Assembly (NCBI GenBank): GCA_905182645.1
Contig: CAJJCJ010000005.1
Coordinates: forward strand, 186,001-250,000
DNA: 64,000 bases
Reading direction: 5' to 3'
Source of the DNA: an uncultured Sulfitobacter sp.
GTDB lineage: Bacteria > Pseudomonadota > Alphaproteobacteria > Rhodobacterales > Rhodobacteraceae
This document shows positions 1 through 10,642 of this stretch, one piece after another. Each line of letters starts with the position of its first letter. The stretch's first letter is position 1. Made by a program: the position numbers and the translations under genes. The notes under the pieces are model-generated. The model did not search any database. It saw only the letters and a program-made list of their open reading frames with translations, and was not told the DNA's origin.

Positions 1-318
1 CGTCCGACCCAAGGCAAGACGCTTGCGGTGATGCAGGTATCGGGCGGGTCGCAGTCATTTAACACGGTCAATCAGATGCGCATTTTGGGCCGCTGGATGC
101 GGATGGTCACGATCCCGAACCAATCATCTGTACCAAGGGCTTGGGCCGAGTTCGACAAAGGCCGCATGAAGGCGGGACCGCTATACAATCGTATCGTAGA
201 TGTGATGGAGGAATTGGCTCGTTTTACGGTCATGACCCGCGGGCGGTCGCAGCTAACCGACCGCTATTCAGAGCGTGTTGAAAGCCTTGAGGCGGTACAT
301 GCGCGAGTGAATAAATGA
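1..318 (+). CDS. arsH: ArsH-like NADPH-dependent FMN reductase, C-terminal part
   Basis: The reading frame is open from the first base and ends in TGA at 316-318, so the 5' part lies outside the window. The visible 105 residues contain VSGGSQSFN, the [10 protein letters not shown] stretch, IPNQSSVP, and a tail with [11 protein letters not shown], which match the C-terminal half of ArsH-type flavoproteins. ArsH proteins are cytosolic flavodoxin-fold NADPH:FMN oxidoreductases, often linked to arsenic resistance or quinone and organoarsenical redox chemistry; whether this copy acts on arsenicals cannot be judged because the neighbours upstream are missing. The stop codon lies inside a palindromic repeat shared with the convergent gene. 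Confidence 0.8.
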   Translation, partial: RPTQGKTLAVMQVSGGSQSFNTVNQMRILGRWMRMVTIPNQSSVPRAWAEFDKGRMKAGPLYNRIVDVMEELARFTVMTRGRSQLTDRYSERVESLEAVHARVNK

Positions 319-342
319 TGCGTTAAAACGCATCCTACGCAC
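316..342. repeat. Dispersed gene-end palindrome, copy 1
   Basis: The palindrome GATGCGTTAAAACGCATC is followed by CTACGCAC. The same layout with GGGTTTTAACCC returns near 22063, 26655/26729 and 44897/44931. Here it supplies the region between two convergent genes: the ArsH TGA lies at its left edge and the TAG stop of the ketoacyl synthase is formed by the CTACG tail read on the minus strand. It may act as a bidirectional transcription terminator. Confidence 0.75.
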
Positions 343-1453
343 GCTCAACGATCACCGATCCTACGGAATAGCCTGCGCCAAACGAGCAGATAAGTCCGGT
401 ATCACCCACCGCCAAATCGGATGAGTTTTGTGAAAACGCGATGATGCTGCCTGCGCTGGATGTGTTTGCATAGTCTTGCAAAATGTTAGGCTGTTCGCCG
501 TCCATTGGCACACGGCCCAACACCTTCTTCCCGATATAGTCGTTCATCGTCTTGTTGGCTTGATGCAGCCAGAGCCGTTTCAGATCATCCGCCTGCATGC
601 CAGCATCTGCCATGTGATCGGCGATATGTTTGCTAACCAATGGCAGGACTTCTTTGAAAACCTTGCGTCCGTTTTGCATGAACTGCATGTCGCGCCGGTC
701 TTCCATCTGGTCGTGGGTCCGACGCAAAAACCCGTTGTTATTGCGAATGTTGTTCGAAAACTGGGTCGCGCAGCGGGTGGATTTGACTTTGAAGTGCGGC
801 TTGCCGAGGTCTTCGTCACGTTCAAGAATGGTTGCAGTGGCCACGTCTCCAAAGATAAAGTGACAATCGCGGTCCCGCCATTCGAGGTGGGCTGAACAGA
901 TTTCCGGATTGATCACAATGGCCCGCTGAATGGACCCTGCGCGGATCATATCGACCGCTGTTTGGATGCCAAACGTTGCCGATGAACACGCCACGTTCAT
1001 ATCAAACGCAAAGCCACCTGCGCCCAAAAGTTGTTGAATTTCAACGCCAACCGCCGGATAGGCCCGTTCCATATTGGACGCCGCACAGATCACCAAATCA
1101 ATGTCAGCGCCAGTTAAGCCTGCCTCGGTCAGGGCCTTTTGCGCGGCATCCAATCCAATTTCAGCCATATAACTGGGGGCATCATCGGTACGCGCAGGCA
1201 GGTTGGGGTACATGCGCTCTGGGTCCAATATGCCGTCTCGGTCGAGCACGTAGCGCTGTTCAATTCCACTGGCCGCAAAGATGAAATCAGCCGATGATTG
1301 GGGTTTGGCATCCACGGTGCCTGCTGCAATCGCATCAGCATTCTTGGCATTGAACAAATCGGCATACGCGTTGAAAGCCACGACCAATTCGTCGTTCGTT
1401 ATCACCGCCTGTGGGGTTAAAACGCCGGTGCCTGTGATCGCTGCTGTGAACAT
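335..1453 (-). CDS. Beta-ketoacyl-ACP synthase III family protein (FabH-like)
   Basis: Thiolase-fold enzyme of about 372 residues, expected to condense an acyl-CoA or acyl-ACP with malonyl-ACP in the cytosol. The FabH-type triad is visible: Cys in MNVACSSATFG, His in LWLHQANKTM and Asn in NTSSAGS near the end. It is longer than classical FabH (about 320 residues), with an extra segment after the first strand, as in the longer roseobacter KAS III-like proteins. The ATG at 1453 is chosen over the upstream one at 1558 because it starts with the typical MFTAAITGTG strand and has AAGGG just upstream. The stop lies in the gene-end palindrome. Exact substrate (fatty acid initiation or a secondary product) is not resolved. 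Confidence 0.85.
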   Translation of the reverse strand: MFTAAITGTGVLTPQAVITNDELVVAFNAYADLFNAKNADAIAAGTVDAKPQSSADFIFAASGIEQRYVLDRDGILDPERMYPNLPARTDDAPSYMAEIGLDAAQKALTEAGLTGADIDLVICAASNMERAYPAVGVEIQQLLGAGGFAFDMNVACSSATFGIQTAVDMIRAGSIQRAIVINPEICSAHLEWRDRDCHFIFGDVATATILERDEDLGKPHFKVKSTRCATQFSNNIRNNNGFLRRTHDQMEDRRDMQFMQNGRKVFKEVLPLVSKHIADHMADAGMQADDLKRLWLHQANKTMNDYIGKKVLGRVPMDGEQPNILQDYANTSSAGSIIAFSQNSSDLAVGDTGLICSFGAGYSVGSVIVERA

Positions 1454-1579
1454 GGTGAACCCTTGAATTTGCTGCGCTATCCTAGAGTCAATTTTTGGCG
1501 TGTGTCCATCATGACGGAACGTTACTTTGCCCTCATTGTACAATGAGGGCAAAGACATGTCTTGTCGGAAAATACCGCG

Positions 1580-4500
1580 TTAGCCTTGCAGCGCACGCAC
1601 TTTGATGTCGCTATCTACACGGTCGACCATGGCCATAACGGCGGCTTGGGCGGCGGCGGCGGTGGTATAGTACGGGATCTTGTCGTTCAGGGTCACGGCC
1701 CGCATGGAACGTGAATCCTCGACGGCGGCGGACCCTTCGGTGCTGTTGAACACTAGCGCGATATGCCCGTCTTTCAGACGGTCGACGATGGTCAGCCCGC
1801 CTTCATAACCTTTGTTCACGTTTTCTACGGTCATGCCGGCATCCGTTAGGAACTTGGCCGTTCCTTTGGTTGCGATCAGGCTAAAGCCAAGTTTGGTCAG
1901 CAACTGTGCTGCCTCCAGCATCGCGGGTGTCTTATCCGCGTCGCGGATGGACAAGAACACGAGGCCTTCGGTTGGCAATACAGTGCCTGCGCCAAGCTGC
2001 GCCTTATAGAATGCACGTGGGAATGACCGTGCCCAGCCCATGACCTCACCAGTAGAGCGCATTTCTGGCCCAAGGATCGTGTCGACGCCGGGGAAGCGGT
2101 TAAATGGCAGAACTGCCTCTTTCACGCTGAACCACGGGGTATTTGGGTCGGCCAACGTGAATGGGTCGCCAAGCGGCATAACATCCATCGGGTCTTTTGC
2201 AGCGGCATATGGTGGGCGTAGAGGGAAGTTAGACAATGGCTCACCCGCCATCAGGCGTGCGGCGATGGATGCGATAGCTGAATCAGTTGCTTTGGCCACA
2301 AATGGCACGGTGCGAGATGCGCGTGGGTTCACCTCAATTAGATAGACTTCTTCGTCTTTGACCGCGAACTGGATGTTCATCAGGCCGACGACTTTGAGTG
2401 CCAAGGCAAGCTCTTTGGTCTGCTTGCGGATCTCAGCGATCATCGCGGCGGACAGTGAATATGGAGGCAAGGAGCAGGCGCTGTCGCCCGAATGCACGCC
2501 TGCTTCTTCGATATGCTGCATGATGCCTGCGACGTGGGTGTTTTCACCGTCACACAGGCAATCCACGTCGACTTCGACAGCTCCTGACAGGTAGCTGTCG
2601 AGCAAGACCGGGCTGTCGCCGGAAACAACAACCGCCTCGGCGATATAGCGTTCCAGCTGTGCCTGATCGCGCACAATTTCCATCGCGCGGCCGCCCAAAA
2701 CATAGGACGGACGGATCACCAGCGGGAAGCCGATGTCTGCTGCAATTTCGAGGGCTTCTTGGTCGGTGGACGCGATGCCGTTCACAGGTTGCTTAAGGCC
2801 CAAACGGGTCACAAGGTTGGCAAACCGTTCACGGTCTTCGGCTAGATCAATCGCGTCGGGCGAGGTGCCAAGAATCGGGATGCCAGCTTGTTCCAGTGCA
2901 TTCGCCAGCTTGAGCGGGGTTTGTCCGCCGAATTGGACGATCACACCGTGCAGCGCGCCATTTTCCAGCTCGACCCGCAGAATTTCCATGACGTGTTCGT
3001 AGGTCAGCGGCTCAAAGTACAAGCGGTCTGACGTGTCGTAATCCGTGGACACCGTTTCAGGATTACAGTTGATCATGATAGTCTCGTAGCCCTGTTCAGT
3101 TAGGGCATAGCACGCATGGCAGCAGCAGTAATCAAATTCGATCCCTTGGCCGATCCGGTTTGGACCACCGCCCAAAATGACCACCTTTTTGCGATCAGAC
3201 GGGCGGGCTTCGCATTCCACGTCGCCCATGACGGGGGCTTCATAGGTGGAATACATGTAAGGTGTCTGGGCTTCAAACTCGGCAGCACAGGTGTCGATAC
3301 GTTTGAAACAGGCGACGACGCCAAGGTTTTGGCGTGCATTGCGCACGTCGTCCTCATTGCGGCCAGTCAGTTTGGCCAGACGGGCATCGGTGAAGCCCAT
3401 CATCTTAAGATGACGCAGGCCATGTTCTGTCTCGGGCAGGCCGTCTTTTGCAACGATAGCTTCTGCGTCCATGATCTCGCGGATACGCGCGAGGAACCAT
3501 GGGTCGAATTTGGTGATCGCAAAGATGTCATCGTCCGACAGGCCGTAACGCATCGCTTGGGCGATAACGCGGATACGGTCTGGCGTCTGTTTGGCCAATT
3601 CTTTGGTGATCGCAGGGATCGCGGGCGCGCCGGGGATGTCGATTTCGTCAAAGCCAGTCAGGCCAGTTTCCATCGACGCGAGCGCCTTTTGCATAGATTC
3701 GTGGAATGTCCGGCCAATTGCCATCACTTCACCCACGGATTTCATGGCGGTGGTCAGGTGCGGTTCAGAGCCTGCGAACTTCTCAAAAGCAAAGCGCGGA
3801 ATTTTGGTGACGACATAGTCGATTGTCGGCTCGAATGACGCAGGCGTGACGCCCGTGATGTCGTTGTCGAGTTCGTCCAGCGTGTATCCAACGGCCAGTT
3901 TTGCTGCGATTTTTGCAATCGGGAAACCTGTGGCCTTGGATGCCAAAGCGGACGAACGCGACACGCGCGGGTTCATTTCAATAACGACCATGCGGCCGTC
4001 TTCTGGGTTGATCGCCCATTGAACGTTGGATCCGCCAGTTTCGACGCCAATTTCGCGCAGCACGTTGATCGATTGGGTGCGCATGATCTGGTATTCTTTG
4101 TCGGTCAGCGTCAGGGCAGGGGCCACCGTGATGCTGTCGCCTGTGTGCACGCCCATTGGGTCGACGTTCTCAATCGCGCAAACGATGATGGCGTTGTCGG
4201 CCTTGTCGCGCACGACTTCCATCTCGAATTCCTTCCAACCTAGCAGCGACTCGTCCACAAGGATTTGGGCCATTGGGGAGGCTTCCATGCCGGTCCGGCA
4301 GTAGAATTCGTATTCTTCGCGGTTATACGCCACGCCGCCGCCAGTGCCACCAAGCGTAAACGCAGGGCGGATGATTGCGGGCAGGCCAACATATTCGATT
4401 GCATCAACGGCGATCTTCACGCCTGCATTATAATCGAACTTGCCGTTGTCCATTTTCGGTGCAGTAACAATAGTTGCCTTTGGGTTTTCGATACCAAGGC

Positions 4501-4912
4501 GATCCATGGCGTCGCGGAACAATTTGCGGTCTTCAGCCATCTCGATGGCTTCACGTTTCGCGCCAATCAGCTCGACGTTGAATTTGTCCAACACACCCAT
4601 GTCAGCAAGCGCGAGCGACGTGTTCAAACCAGTTTGCCCGCCCATTGTCGGCAGCAACGCGTCGGGGCGTTCTTTTTCAATGATCTTGGCGACAACTTCG
4701 GGGGTGATAGGTTCGATATAAGTCGCGTCAGCCAGCCCAGGGTCGGTCATGATTGTCGCAGGGTTCGAGTTGACGAGGATAATCCGGTACCCTTCTTCGC
4801 GCAGGGCCTTGCAGGCTTGTGCACCGGAATAGTCGAACTCGCAGGCTTGTCCAATGATAATGGGACCCGCACCGATAATCATGATCGATTTGATATCATC
4901 ACGTTTTGGCAT
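1580..4912 (-). CDS. carB: Carbamoyl-phosphate synthase large subunit
   Basis: Makes carbamoyl phosphate from bicarbonate, ammonia (from CarA) and two ATP, feeding pyrimidine and arginine synthesis; argF, which uses the product, is also in this window. The 1110-residue protein has the expected two homologous halves: an N-terminal carboxyphosphate ATP-grasp part (opening [18 protein letters not shown], with [13 protein letters not shown]), a central oligomerisation region, a second ATP-grasp half starting around residue 590 with [14 protein letters not shown], and a C-terminal MGS-like allosteric domain ([15 protein letters not shown]). It is slightly longer than the E. coli protein (1073). 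carA is not adjacent. No defects seen. Confidence 0.98.
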   Translation of the reverse strand: MPKRDDIKSIMIIGAGPIIIGQACEFDYSGAQACKALREEGYRIILVNSNPATIMTDPGLADATYIEPITPEVVAKIIEKERPDALLPTMGGQTGLNTSLALADMGVLDKFNVELIGAKREAIEMAEDRKLFRDAMDRLGIENPKATIVTAPKMDNGKFDYNAGVKIAVDAIEYVGLPAIIRPAFTLGGTGGGVAYNREEYEFYCRTGMEASPMAQILVDESLLGWKEFEMEVVRDKADNAIIVCAIENVDPMGVHTGDSITVAPALTLTDKEYQIMRTQSINVLREIGVETGGSNVQWAINPEDGRMVVIEMNPRVSRSSALASKATGFPIAKIAAKLAVGYTLDELDNDITGVTPASFEPTIDYVVTKIPRFAFEKFAGSEPHLTTAMKSVGEVMAIGRTFHESMQKALASMETGLTGFDEIDIPGAPAIPAITKELAKQTPDRIRVIAQAMRYGLSDDDIFAITKFDPWFLARIREIMDAEAIVAKDGLPETEHGLRHLKMMGFTDARLAKLTGRNEDDVRNARQNLGVVACFKRIDTCAAEFEAQTPYMYSTYEAPVMGDVECEARPSDRKKVVILGGGPNRIGQGIEFDYCCCHACYALTEQGYETIMINCNPETVSTDYDTSDRLYFEPLTYEHVMEILRVELENGALHGVIVQFGGQTPLKLANALEQAGIPILGTSPDAIDLAEDRERFANLVTRLGLKQPVNGIASTDQEALEIAADIGFPLVIRPSYVLGGRAMEIVRDQAQLERYIAEAVVVSGDSPVLLDSYLSGAVEVDVDCLCDGENTHVAGIMQHIEEAGVHSGDSACSLPPYSLSAAMIAEIRKQTKELALALKVVGLMNIQFAVKDEEVYLIEVNPRASRTVPFVAKATDSAIASIAARLMAGEPLSNFPLRPPYAAAKDPMDVMPLGDPFTLADPNTPWFSVKEAVLPFNRFPGVDTILGPEMRSTGEVMGWARSFPRAFYKAQLGAGTVLPTEGLVFLSIRDADKTPAMLEAAQLLTKLGFSLIATKGTAKFLTDAGMTVENVNKGYEGGLTIVDRLKDGHIALVFNSTEGSAAVEDSRSMRAVTLNDKIPYYTTAAAAQAAVMAMVDRVDSDIKVRALQG

Positions 4913-5122
4913 GGCAGGGCCCCTATCTGAGTGTGTGCAAATTGTCCTGCGTTATAGGGATGGCACGTGTGGGTGCAAGCCGCCAAGGCTAATTCTTATC
5001 AAAAATCGACACCTATGAGGGGCATATTTCGACTTGGGCGAAAGATCGGCGTCTGTTTGCTTGACTTCATGCGCGTGACAAGGTGTATCGGGGCGACCGT
5101 TTTACCCTTTGAGGACCCTAAA

Positions 5123-6979
5123 ATGCACGCATACCGCTCCCATTCCTGTGCCGAACTGACTGCTACCAATGTAGGCGATACCGTGCGCCTTTCTGGCTGG
5201 GTCAACCGTGTTCGTGACCACGGTGGCATCTTGTTCATCGATCTGCGCGATCACTACGGTATCACGCAGATTTTGTGTGATCCTGATAGCGCCGCATTTG
5301 CGGACGTCGAAAAGGTGCGCTCTGAATGGTGTATCCGCATCGACGGCGAGGTGAAGGCACGCAACCCCGAGCTGGTAAACGCCAAACTGCCAACTGGTGA
5401 AGTCGAAGTATTCATTCGCGAGATTGAAGTTTTGGGATCGGCTGCAGAACTGCCATTGCAGGTGTTCGGCGACCAAGAATACCCAGAGGAAACGCGGCTT
5501 AAGTACCGTTACCTCGATCTGCGTCGCGAAAAGATGCAGGACAACATGAAGCTGCGGTCTGATGTTGTGTCGTCTATGCGCAAGCGGATGTGGGACAAAG
5601 GTTTCCGCGAATTCCAGACGCCGATTATTACGTCGTCGTCACCAGAAGGCGCGCGCGACTTTCTTATTCCGTCGCGTTTGCACCCGGGCAAATTCTATGC
5701 GCTGCCACAGGCGCCGCAGCAGTTTAAGCAGCTGATCATGGTGTCCGGCTATGACAAGTATTTCCAGATTGCCCCGTGCTTCCGCGACGAAGACCCGCGT
5801 GCAGACCGGTCCCCAACCGATTTTTACCAGCTTGATTTGGAAATGTCGTTTGTTGAGCAGCAGGACGTGTTTGACACGATTCAGCCCGTGATCACGGGTA
5901 TTTTTGAGGAATTCGGTAAAGGCCGCAAGGTTGACCAAACATGGGAGCAGATTAGCTACCGCGATGCAGCCAGCTGGTATGGGTCTGATAAGCCCGATTT
6001 GCGCAACCCGATCAAGATGCAAGTCGTATCCGAGCATTTCGCTGGTTCTGGCTTTGCGATCTTCGCGAAGCTACTGGAAACTGAAGGCACCGAAGTCCGT
6101 GCGATTCCTGCCCCAACAGGCGGTGGCCGCAAGTTCTGTGACCGTATGAACGTGTTTGCACAAAAAGAAGGTCTGCCTGGCATGGGCTACATCTTCTGGC
6201 GTGAAAAGACGGCCGATGCTGTGGCGCAAGAGCTGGGTATCACGGTCAAAGAGGCCCAAGCCAAGCTGAAATCCGGCGAAGTTGAAGGTGGCATGGAAGC
6301 CGCTGGACCACTTGCCAAGAACATCGGACCAGAGCGCACAGAAGCGATCCGCCTGCAGCTTGGTCTGACGATCGGTGATGCGGCGTTCTTCTTGGGCGGT
6401 AAGCCTAAGGCGTTTGAAAGCGTTGCTGGCAAAGCCCGCGACGTAATTGGCAAAGAGCTTGGCCTGACGGACTTGAACCGGTTTGCATTTGCATGGATCG
6501 TTGATTTTCCAATCTACGAGCGTGACGCTGAAACTGGTAAAATCGACTTTGAACACAACCCGTTCTCTATGCCACAAGGCGGAATGGCTGCGTTGGAAGG
6601 CAATCCAGAAGACGTGCTTGGGTATCAATATGACCTTGCGTGTAACGGATATGAACTAGTGTCTGGTGCCATTCGGAACCACCGCCCAGAGATCATGTTT
6701 AAGGCGTTTGAAATCGCAGGCTATGGCGCTGAAGAGGTCGAAAAGCGGTTTGGCGGCATGGTTAACGCGTTCCAATACGGCGCGCCGCCCCACGGCGGTT
6801 GTGCGGCTGGCGTTGACCGGATCGTCATGCTGCTTGCGGATGCGGACAACCTGCGCGATGTCATCATGTTCCCGATGAACCAACGCGCCGAAGACCTGAT
6901 GATGGGCGCGCCAAACCTGCCACAAAACGAGCAGCTGCGCGAACTGCACCTGCGCGTGCTGCCGCAAGACAGCAAATAG
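5123..6979 (+). CDS. aspS: Aspartyl-tRNA synthetase
   Basis: Class II aminoacyl-tRNA synthetase charging tRNA-Asp, cytosolic. The 618-residue product has an N-terminal OB-fold anticodon-binding domain ([11 protein letters not shown]), motif 2 ([19 protein letters not shown]), the bacterial GAD insertion in the middle, and motif 3 near the C-terminus ([18 protein letters not shown]). The ATG at 5123 begins [12 protein letters not shown] and has GAGGA about 8 bases upstream; the longer open frame back to 4967 has no family similarity. Whether it is discriminating or also charges tRNA-Asn cannot be decided by eye. A small hairpin lies directly downstream. Confidence 0.97.
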   Translation: MHAYRSHSCAELTATNVGDTVRLSGWVNRVRDHGGILFIDLRDHYGITQILCDPDSAAFADVEKVRSEWCIRIDGEVKARNPELVNAKLPTGEVEVFIREIEVLGSAAELPLQVFGDQEYPEETRLKYRYLDLRREKMQDNMKLRSDVVSSMRKRMWDKGFREFQTPIITSSSPEGARDFLIPSRLHPGKFYALPQAPQQFKQLIMVSGYDKYFQIAPCFRDEDPRADRSPTDFYQLDLEMSFVEQQDVFDTIQPVITGIFEEFGKGRKVDQTWEQISYRDAASWYGSDKPDLRNPIKMQVVSEHFAGSGFAIFAKLLETEGTEVRAIPAPTGGGRKFCDRMNVFAQKEGLPGMGYIFWREKTADAVAQELGITVKEAQAKLKSGEVEGGMEAAGPLAKNIGPERTEAIRLQLGLTIGDAAFFLGGKPKAFESVAGKARDVIGKELGLTDLNRFAFAWIVDFPIYERDAETGKIDFEHNPFSMPQGGMAALEGNPEDVLGYQYDLACNGYELVSGAIRNHRPEIMFKAFEIAGYGAEEVEKRFGGMVNAFQYGAPPHGGCAAGVDRIVMLLADADNLRDVIMFPMNQRAEDLMMGAPNLPQNEQLRELHLRVLPQDSK

Positions 6980-6985
6980 GCAAAA

Positions 6986-7013
6986 AATGGCGTGGGGGAT
7001 GTATTTCCCCGCG
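6986..7013 (+). terminator. Possible aspS terminator
   Basis: Just after the aspS stop, a GTGGGGGA / TTCCCCGC pair can form a short GC-rich stem with a small loop. No clear U-run follows, so it may only be a weak or processing hairpin. Confidence 0.35.
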
Positions 7014-7070
7014 TAACTTTAACGGCGATTGGCTATCAACGGGTATGTGCACCCCAGATGAGTAACCGCC

Positions 7071-7212
7071 ATGCGATTTGACCCGACATTAGCCGCCGTG
7101 CGATTTGGCAGTGGGCGGTCCCCGATCATCGGGCCGCCTGCAAATGCTGACGCAATCTTGGCGGAAATCGACGATGCGTTTGCGTTTGTCATCCCTGGAT
7201 ATAGCGATGTTG
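7071..7212 (+). pseudogene. DUF1800 family gene, 5' fragment cut by IS110
   Basis: An ATG-started frame encodes MRFDPTLAAVRFG, then SPIIGPPANADAILAEID and a short IPG segment. This matches the N-terminal start of DUF1800 proteins, a family of exported or periplasmic proteins of unknown function often paired with a DUF1501 gene. After about 45 residues the similarity stops at the end of an inverted IS110 transposase fragment. The remaining 400 or so residues expected for the family are not found on the other side of the IS scar. The gene is therefore destroyed. Confidence 0.7.
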
Positions 7213-7699
7213 AACCTTCGATCCGATGCCACAACTCGGTCTTTGATTTGGAAACGATATCGTGGGTCTTGGATAATTCCTGAATGTCATTTGTCCCACG
7301 CACCAGCGGGTCATGGTAAAACTGCTCATTCCCAATCTCCATCATGTGGAGGATGACCTGAGCGTCCTTGGGATCGTTTTTGTCCCAACTATTGTGGAGA
7401 GCTTCCCGCGTGCGCGCCAAAGCAACTGACGATACCAGCTTCACTTCAAAACCTGCGGTCGCCAGATGATAAGCCAAGGCGCGGTGGTAGTTCCCAGTTG
7501 CTTCAAAAGCTGCGCGCACTGGGCGACCGTAGTCCTTTAACGCGGTGATGAGGCGGGTGAAATCAGCAAGTTCGTTTAAAACAGTTAAGCGACGGCGGCG
7601 CTTCTTGCCCGGAACAGCTATCAAAACTTCATGCCGCGCTTTGGCGATGTCGATAGCCACCAAAACAGGTGTGTTCTGTGTAATTGCAATCATGGTCAT
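7213..7699 (-). pseudogene. IS110-family transposase, N-terminal fragment
   Basis: From the ATG at 7699 (AAGGAG about 7 bases upstream) about 160 residues match the DEDD-type N-terminal domain of IS110/IS1111 transposases: VAIDIAKARHEVLIAVPGKK, FEATGNYHRALAYHL and NDPKDAQVILHMM. The catalytic Asp of the first strand and the D of the DPKDA motif are present. Similarity ends after TELWHRI at about 7220. The C-terminal transposase_20 domain is missing, and the frame runs on only because it reads the opposite strand of the DUF1800 remnant. It cannot encode an active transposase. Confidence 0.85.
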
Positions 7700-7832
7700 A
7701 GTCGGTCTCCTTTGCGGTGTGGTTTGTGCAAAACCACTGTAGAGACCTGAGACCCGGCTATGACCACCTGCTGCGCTATATGAGGGCTGCGCAGGCGATC
7801 CTAGCCTTTTGATCAGCATCATTCCGAAGGTG

Positions 7833-8127
7833 TTACGGAACCGAGTTCACCAGCATGGCGATCCTTAAATGGGTTCAGGAGACTGACGTTGATTGGCACT
7901 ATATCGCACCGGGAAAACCCCAACAGAACGGCTTCATTGAAAGCTTTAACGGCAAGCTGCGAGATGAATGCCTCAATGAAACGCTCTTCGGCACGCTGGC
8001 CGACGCCCGTCGTACGCTGGAAGAATGGCAGGAGGACTACAACTGGCGCAGACCACACTCAGCATTGGGAAACCTGACACCGATGGAATTCTTGCAAAGA
8101 AGGATCATGGACAAGATGGCCGCTTGA
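7833..8127 (+). pseudogene. IS3-family transposase (OrfB), C-terminal fragment
   Basis: The frame starts abruptly in GTEFTS, the end of the second DDE strand of IS3-type integrase domains, and continues with the typical [20 protein letters not shown] (catalytic Glu in the IESFNG context), ECLNETLF and [11 protein letters not shown]. The upstream two thirds of OrfB and all of OrfA are absent, so only about 95 residues remain. It lies head-on against the IS110 fragment and marks the left border of the imported sugar-phosphate cluster. Confidence 0.88.
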
Positions 8128-8188
8128 GGTCAAAGATTTAACTCCAAGGACTCCACGCAAAGCTGGAGGAAACTTGGGGCTCAGGTCA
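8128..8188 (+). mobile_element. Right terminal inverted repeat region of the IS3 remnant
   Basis: Downstream of the OrfB stop the sequence ends in AACTTGGGGCTCAGGTCA. Read inward on the minus strand it is TGACCTGAGCCCCAAGTT, which has the TGACCTGA start typical of IS407/IS3-group ends. The matching left end is not present, in line with a truncated element. Confidence 0.6.
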
Positions 8189-8323
8189 GCACCTCTAAAC
8201 TGCAACCAAAAACCATCAAGTTTATGGGCAATTGATCTACTAGTTTTTAAGGCTGCTAGTTTACCTCGGGTCTTCAAAAAATGAAAATAATGGGCCGTAT
8301 GACAAGTCTGTATCTCGAGACTT

Positions 8324-9466
8324 TTACCATCCCTTGTTTGCTTTTCCTGCGTATGCTGTTGGATTGGTGACATCATGTATGGGCAACGCGGCAGCACCAA
8401 GCTCTGGCAAGTCATCCCTTGATGCACGAACTATATTTGGAAGGGAGTGCTGATAGTCGTCACCAAGTAAACTGACTTGTACCATATGATCAACAAACCC
8501 ATCCAGAATTTGTGGATGAAGCGTTCCACCGATCACAATGGTTTTGGGATCAAATGTTCTTGCAATAACAAGGCACAGCCACTGGATTTGCTTTGCGGCG
8601 CGCTCGCGCCAAGAATGAACGATTGGCATTTTTAGATGTTCCAGTCCGATATCGCTTAGCTTACCAATCGGCACACAGGCTTCTTTCAGAGTATCAAACA
8701 AATCTTGACCAGATGGGCGAGAGTTGGATTTTGGAAAGAGGCCACCCCATTCTCCTGCGCCCTTTACTCGCCCCAGGTGCGGGTTTCCACTGACAACAGC
8801 GCCGCCACCAATACCATATGAGAGCCAGATGTAGCAAAAGTCATCAACATCAGTGCAAACACCATGATAGAGTTCTGCTAGGCAGGCCGCTTTAGCGTCG
8901 TTCGTGTGTTTGACCGGCATTCCGAAATAGGGTTTGAGGAGATCTTGTTCAATGCTGACATTAGGCCAATCTTTAAACTGCTGGATACGTTGAACTCTTA
9001 AAGAGTCTTCTGTGTATTGGCCGGGATAGCTTACTCCACAACCTGCAATACGGTTTTGGTCAAGCCCTAGATCGTTGATTTGATCTTTGACATTTTTTGC
9101 TGCTGCTGACATTACTGATTGAAAAGATCGATCAGGCAGCGCAAGTTCATCATTCGCCATTATTTCCCCGGCTGCATTGATAACACACGTCCGAATCCGA
9201 TCAGGATCCAAGTAGACGCCAGCTGAGTACAATCCTGTAGGTTCTATCTTGAGAATTTTTGCGGGATAGCCCTTAAGTCCTTGGCGTCTTGGATCAACCT
9301 TCTCGGTAAGGATTCCACCATTCACCATTGTGGTAGTCAACCTCGTCACTGTCGCTGGGTTTACGCCCAGACTGCGAGCGAGATCAGCACGCGATTGGGA
9401 GCCTGATGCCCGAATAGACGCTATAATGCGTCTGGAATTGTATCCTAAGTTTAAATCGTTTGCCAT
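8324..9466 (-). CDS. ROK-family transcriptional regulator (NagC/Mlc-like)
   Basis: 380 residues. Residues 1-70 form a winged helix-turn-helix (SRADLARSLGVNPATVTRL). The rest is a ROK sugar-kinase-like domain with an N-terminal nucleotide-binding strand, the GGGAV loop and a DPKTIVIGGTLHP segment near the end. The ROK zinc signature (CxCGxxGC-type) is not evident, and the catalytic region is altered (KHTNDAKAACLAE), which points to a ligand-sensing regulator rather than a kinase. It is divergent from the ABC transporter operon, with a 180-base spacer, so it probably controls that operon and responds to a sugar phosphate. Base composition is AT-richer than the flanking housekeeping genes. Confidence 0.88.
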   Translation of the reverse strand: MANDLNLGYNSRRIIASIRASGSQSRADLARSLGVNPATVTRLTTTMVNGGILTEKVDPRRQGLKGYPAKILKIEPTGLYSAGVYLDPDRIRTCVINAAGEIMANDELALPDRSFQSVMSAAAKNVKDQINDLGLDQNRIAGCGVSYPGQYTEDSLRVQRIQQFKDWPNVSIEQDLLKPYFGMPVKHTNDAKAACLAELYHGVCTDVDDFCYIWLSYGIGGGAVVSGNPHLGRVKGAGEWGGLFPKSNSRPSGQDLFDTLKEACVPIGKLSDIGLEHLKMPIVHSWRERAAKQIQWLCLVIARTFDPKTIVIGGTLHPQILDGFVDHMVQVSLLGDDYQHSLPNIVRASRDDLPELGAAALPIHDVTNPTAYAGKANKGW

Positions 9467-9646
9467 ATCAACTGCTTTCCCATTTTTAATAAATTATCAG
9501 TCCCAGTTGAAAATTGGTAGTTCAAGTTTTTCTTGACAACTCATGGGGGTTTAGCATTTATTTGTATAATGCAATATAATAATTGCAGTCCAACAAATTT
9601 TTACAACAGAGAAAAGGTGGTATTTCACCTTAAAATGGAGGAAAAG
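9467..9646. promoter_or_regulatory. Divergent control region between ROK regulator and ABC operon
   Basis: AT-rich 180-base spacer. A perfect TTGACA at 9533-9538 and TATAAT at 9565-9570 are both on the plus strand but are 26 bases apart, so each probably pairs with a weaker partner box. The ribosome site GGAGG at 9637-9641 fixes the start of the binding protein at 9647. A ROK operator is expected here; the AATTTTAATAAATTAT-like stretch near 9483 is a possible but unproven site. Confidence 0.5.
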
Positions 9647-10630
9647 ATGAAGAAATTATTGATAGCTACAATGCTGACATCCTGCGTGGCAGCGTTGTCT
9701 ACTACTGCCAGTGCAGATGGGACTGTGACGGTCTACACAGCCGTTCCACAGAACTTCATTGATTCGCTTGTACCAGTGTTTGAAGCACAAACGGGCACTA
9801 CAGTCGAAATTATCAAAGCTGGTTCTGGTGATCTTCTTAACAGGTTGACTGCAGAAGCTGATAATCCTGTGGCAGACGTTCTCTGGAGCGTGGATGGCAC
9901 TGTCATCGATTTCAACCCGGCTCTTTTTGAAGCATATGAAGCTGCTGGCACCGATGCACTTGCCGATGGAATGAAGCCAAGCGAACTATGGAGTCCGTTC
10001 ACAGCAGTCGTTATGGCGTTTATAGTAAACGAAAATAAGCTCGACGGTCTGCCAATTCCCACAAGCTGGTCAGAATTAGCGGATCCTAAATATGACGATG
10101 TAGTCTCTTCTGCAAAAGCGAATGCTTCGGGTTCTTCCTATATTCAATTGGCAACCGTGTTGCAGGCATACGATACAGAAGAAGCTGGTTGGAAGGTCTA
10201 TAAAGGACTTTTGTCTAACTTTGTACTTTCAGACAGCTCCGGTGCTGTTCCACGTTTTGTCAATGATGGAGAGCTCGCTATTGGTGTCACCCTTGAGGAT
10301 GCAGCATTGCGCTATGTTGAAGGTGGTGGTCCAGTCCAGATTGTTTACCCATCCGAAGGGACAGCCATTGTCCCTGATGCTATGACCTTGATTGCAGGTG
10401 CACCAAACGCAGACAACGGCAAAGCCTTTTTAGACTTCATGTTGACCAAAGAGGCGCAGACTGTTGTGGCAGAACAAGGCCGCCGGCCAGTACGCGCTGA
10501 TGTGGCATCAAACCCTGCACTCCAGGCGATCAGTGAACTTCCATCTGTTGGTTATGACGGTGCTTGGGCAGCTGAGAACCGCAAGGCCCTAGTCTCAGCC
10601 TGGGAGGATCTGGTACTCGACGTACAGTAG
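9647..10630 (+). CDS. ABC transporter solute-binding protein (AfuA/FbpA-like)
   Basis: Periplasmic type II binding protein of 327 residues. A Sec signal peptide is clear: MKKLLIATMLTSCVAALS, cleaved after TASA, then DGTVTVYTAVPQ. The body follows the Fe3+/2-aminoethylphosphonate/hexose-phosphate group (FEAQTGTTVEIIKAGSGDLL, AVVMAFIVNENK, LTKEAQTVVAEQGRRPVR). The paired tyrosines that bind ferric iron in FbpA are not visible near the C-terminus. Together with the ROK and SIS neighbours this favours a phosphorylated sugar ligand like that of AfuA, or a phosphonate, over iron. First gene of an operon; a hairpin separates it from the ATPase gene. The ligand is inferred, not shown. Confidence 0.8.
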   Translation: MKKLLIATMLTSCVAALSTTASADGTVTVYTAVPQNFIDSLVPVFEAQTGTTVEIIKAGSGDLLNRLTAEADNPVADVLWSVDGTVIDFNPALFEAYEAAGTDALADGMKPSELWSPFTAVVMAFIVNENKLDGLPIPTSWSELADPKYDDVVSSAKANASGSSYIQLATVLQAYDTEEAGWKVYKGLLSNFVLSDSSGAVPRFVNDGELAIGVTLEDAALRYVEGGGPVQIVYPSEGTAIVPDAMTLIAGAPNADNGKAFLDFMLTKEAQTVVAEQGRRPVRADVASNPALQAISELPSVGYDGAWAAENRKALVSAWEDLVLDVQ

Positions 10631-10642
10631 CAGCAAAAGTAG

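Noticed and set aside
1454-1558. Upstream start of the ketoacyl synthase at 1558
   Set aside because: The added residues lack family similarity, while the ATG at 1453 has a good ribosome site and starts the conserved first strand.
3116-3838. A 240-codon frame on the plus strand
   Set aside because: Lies wholly antisense to carB; composition and residue pattern are those of a shadow of the GC-rich gene, with no family motif.
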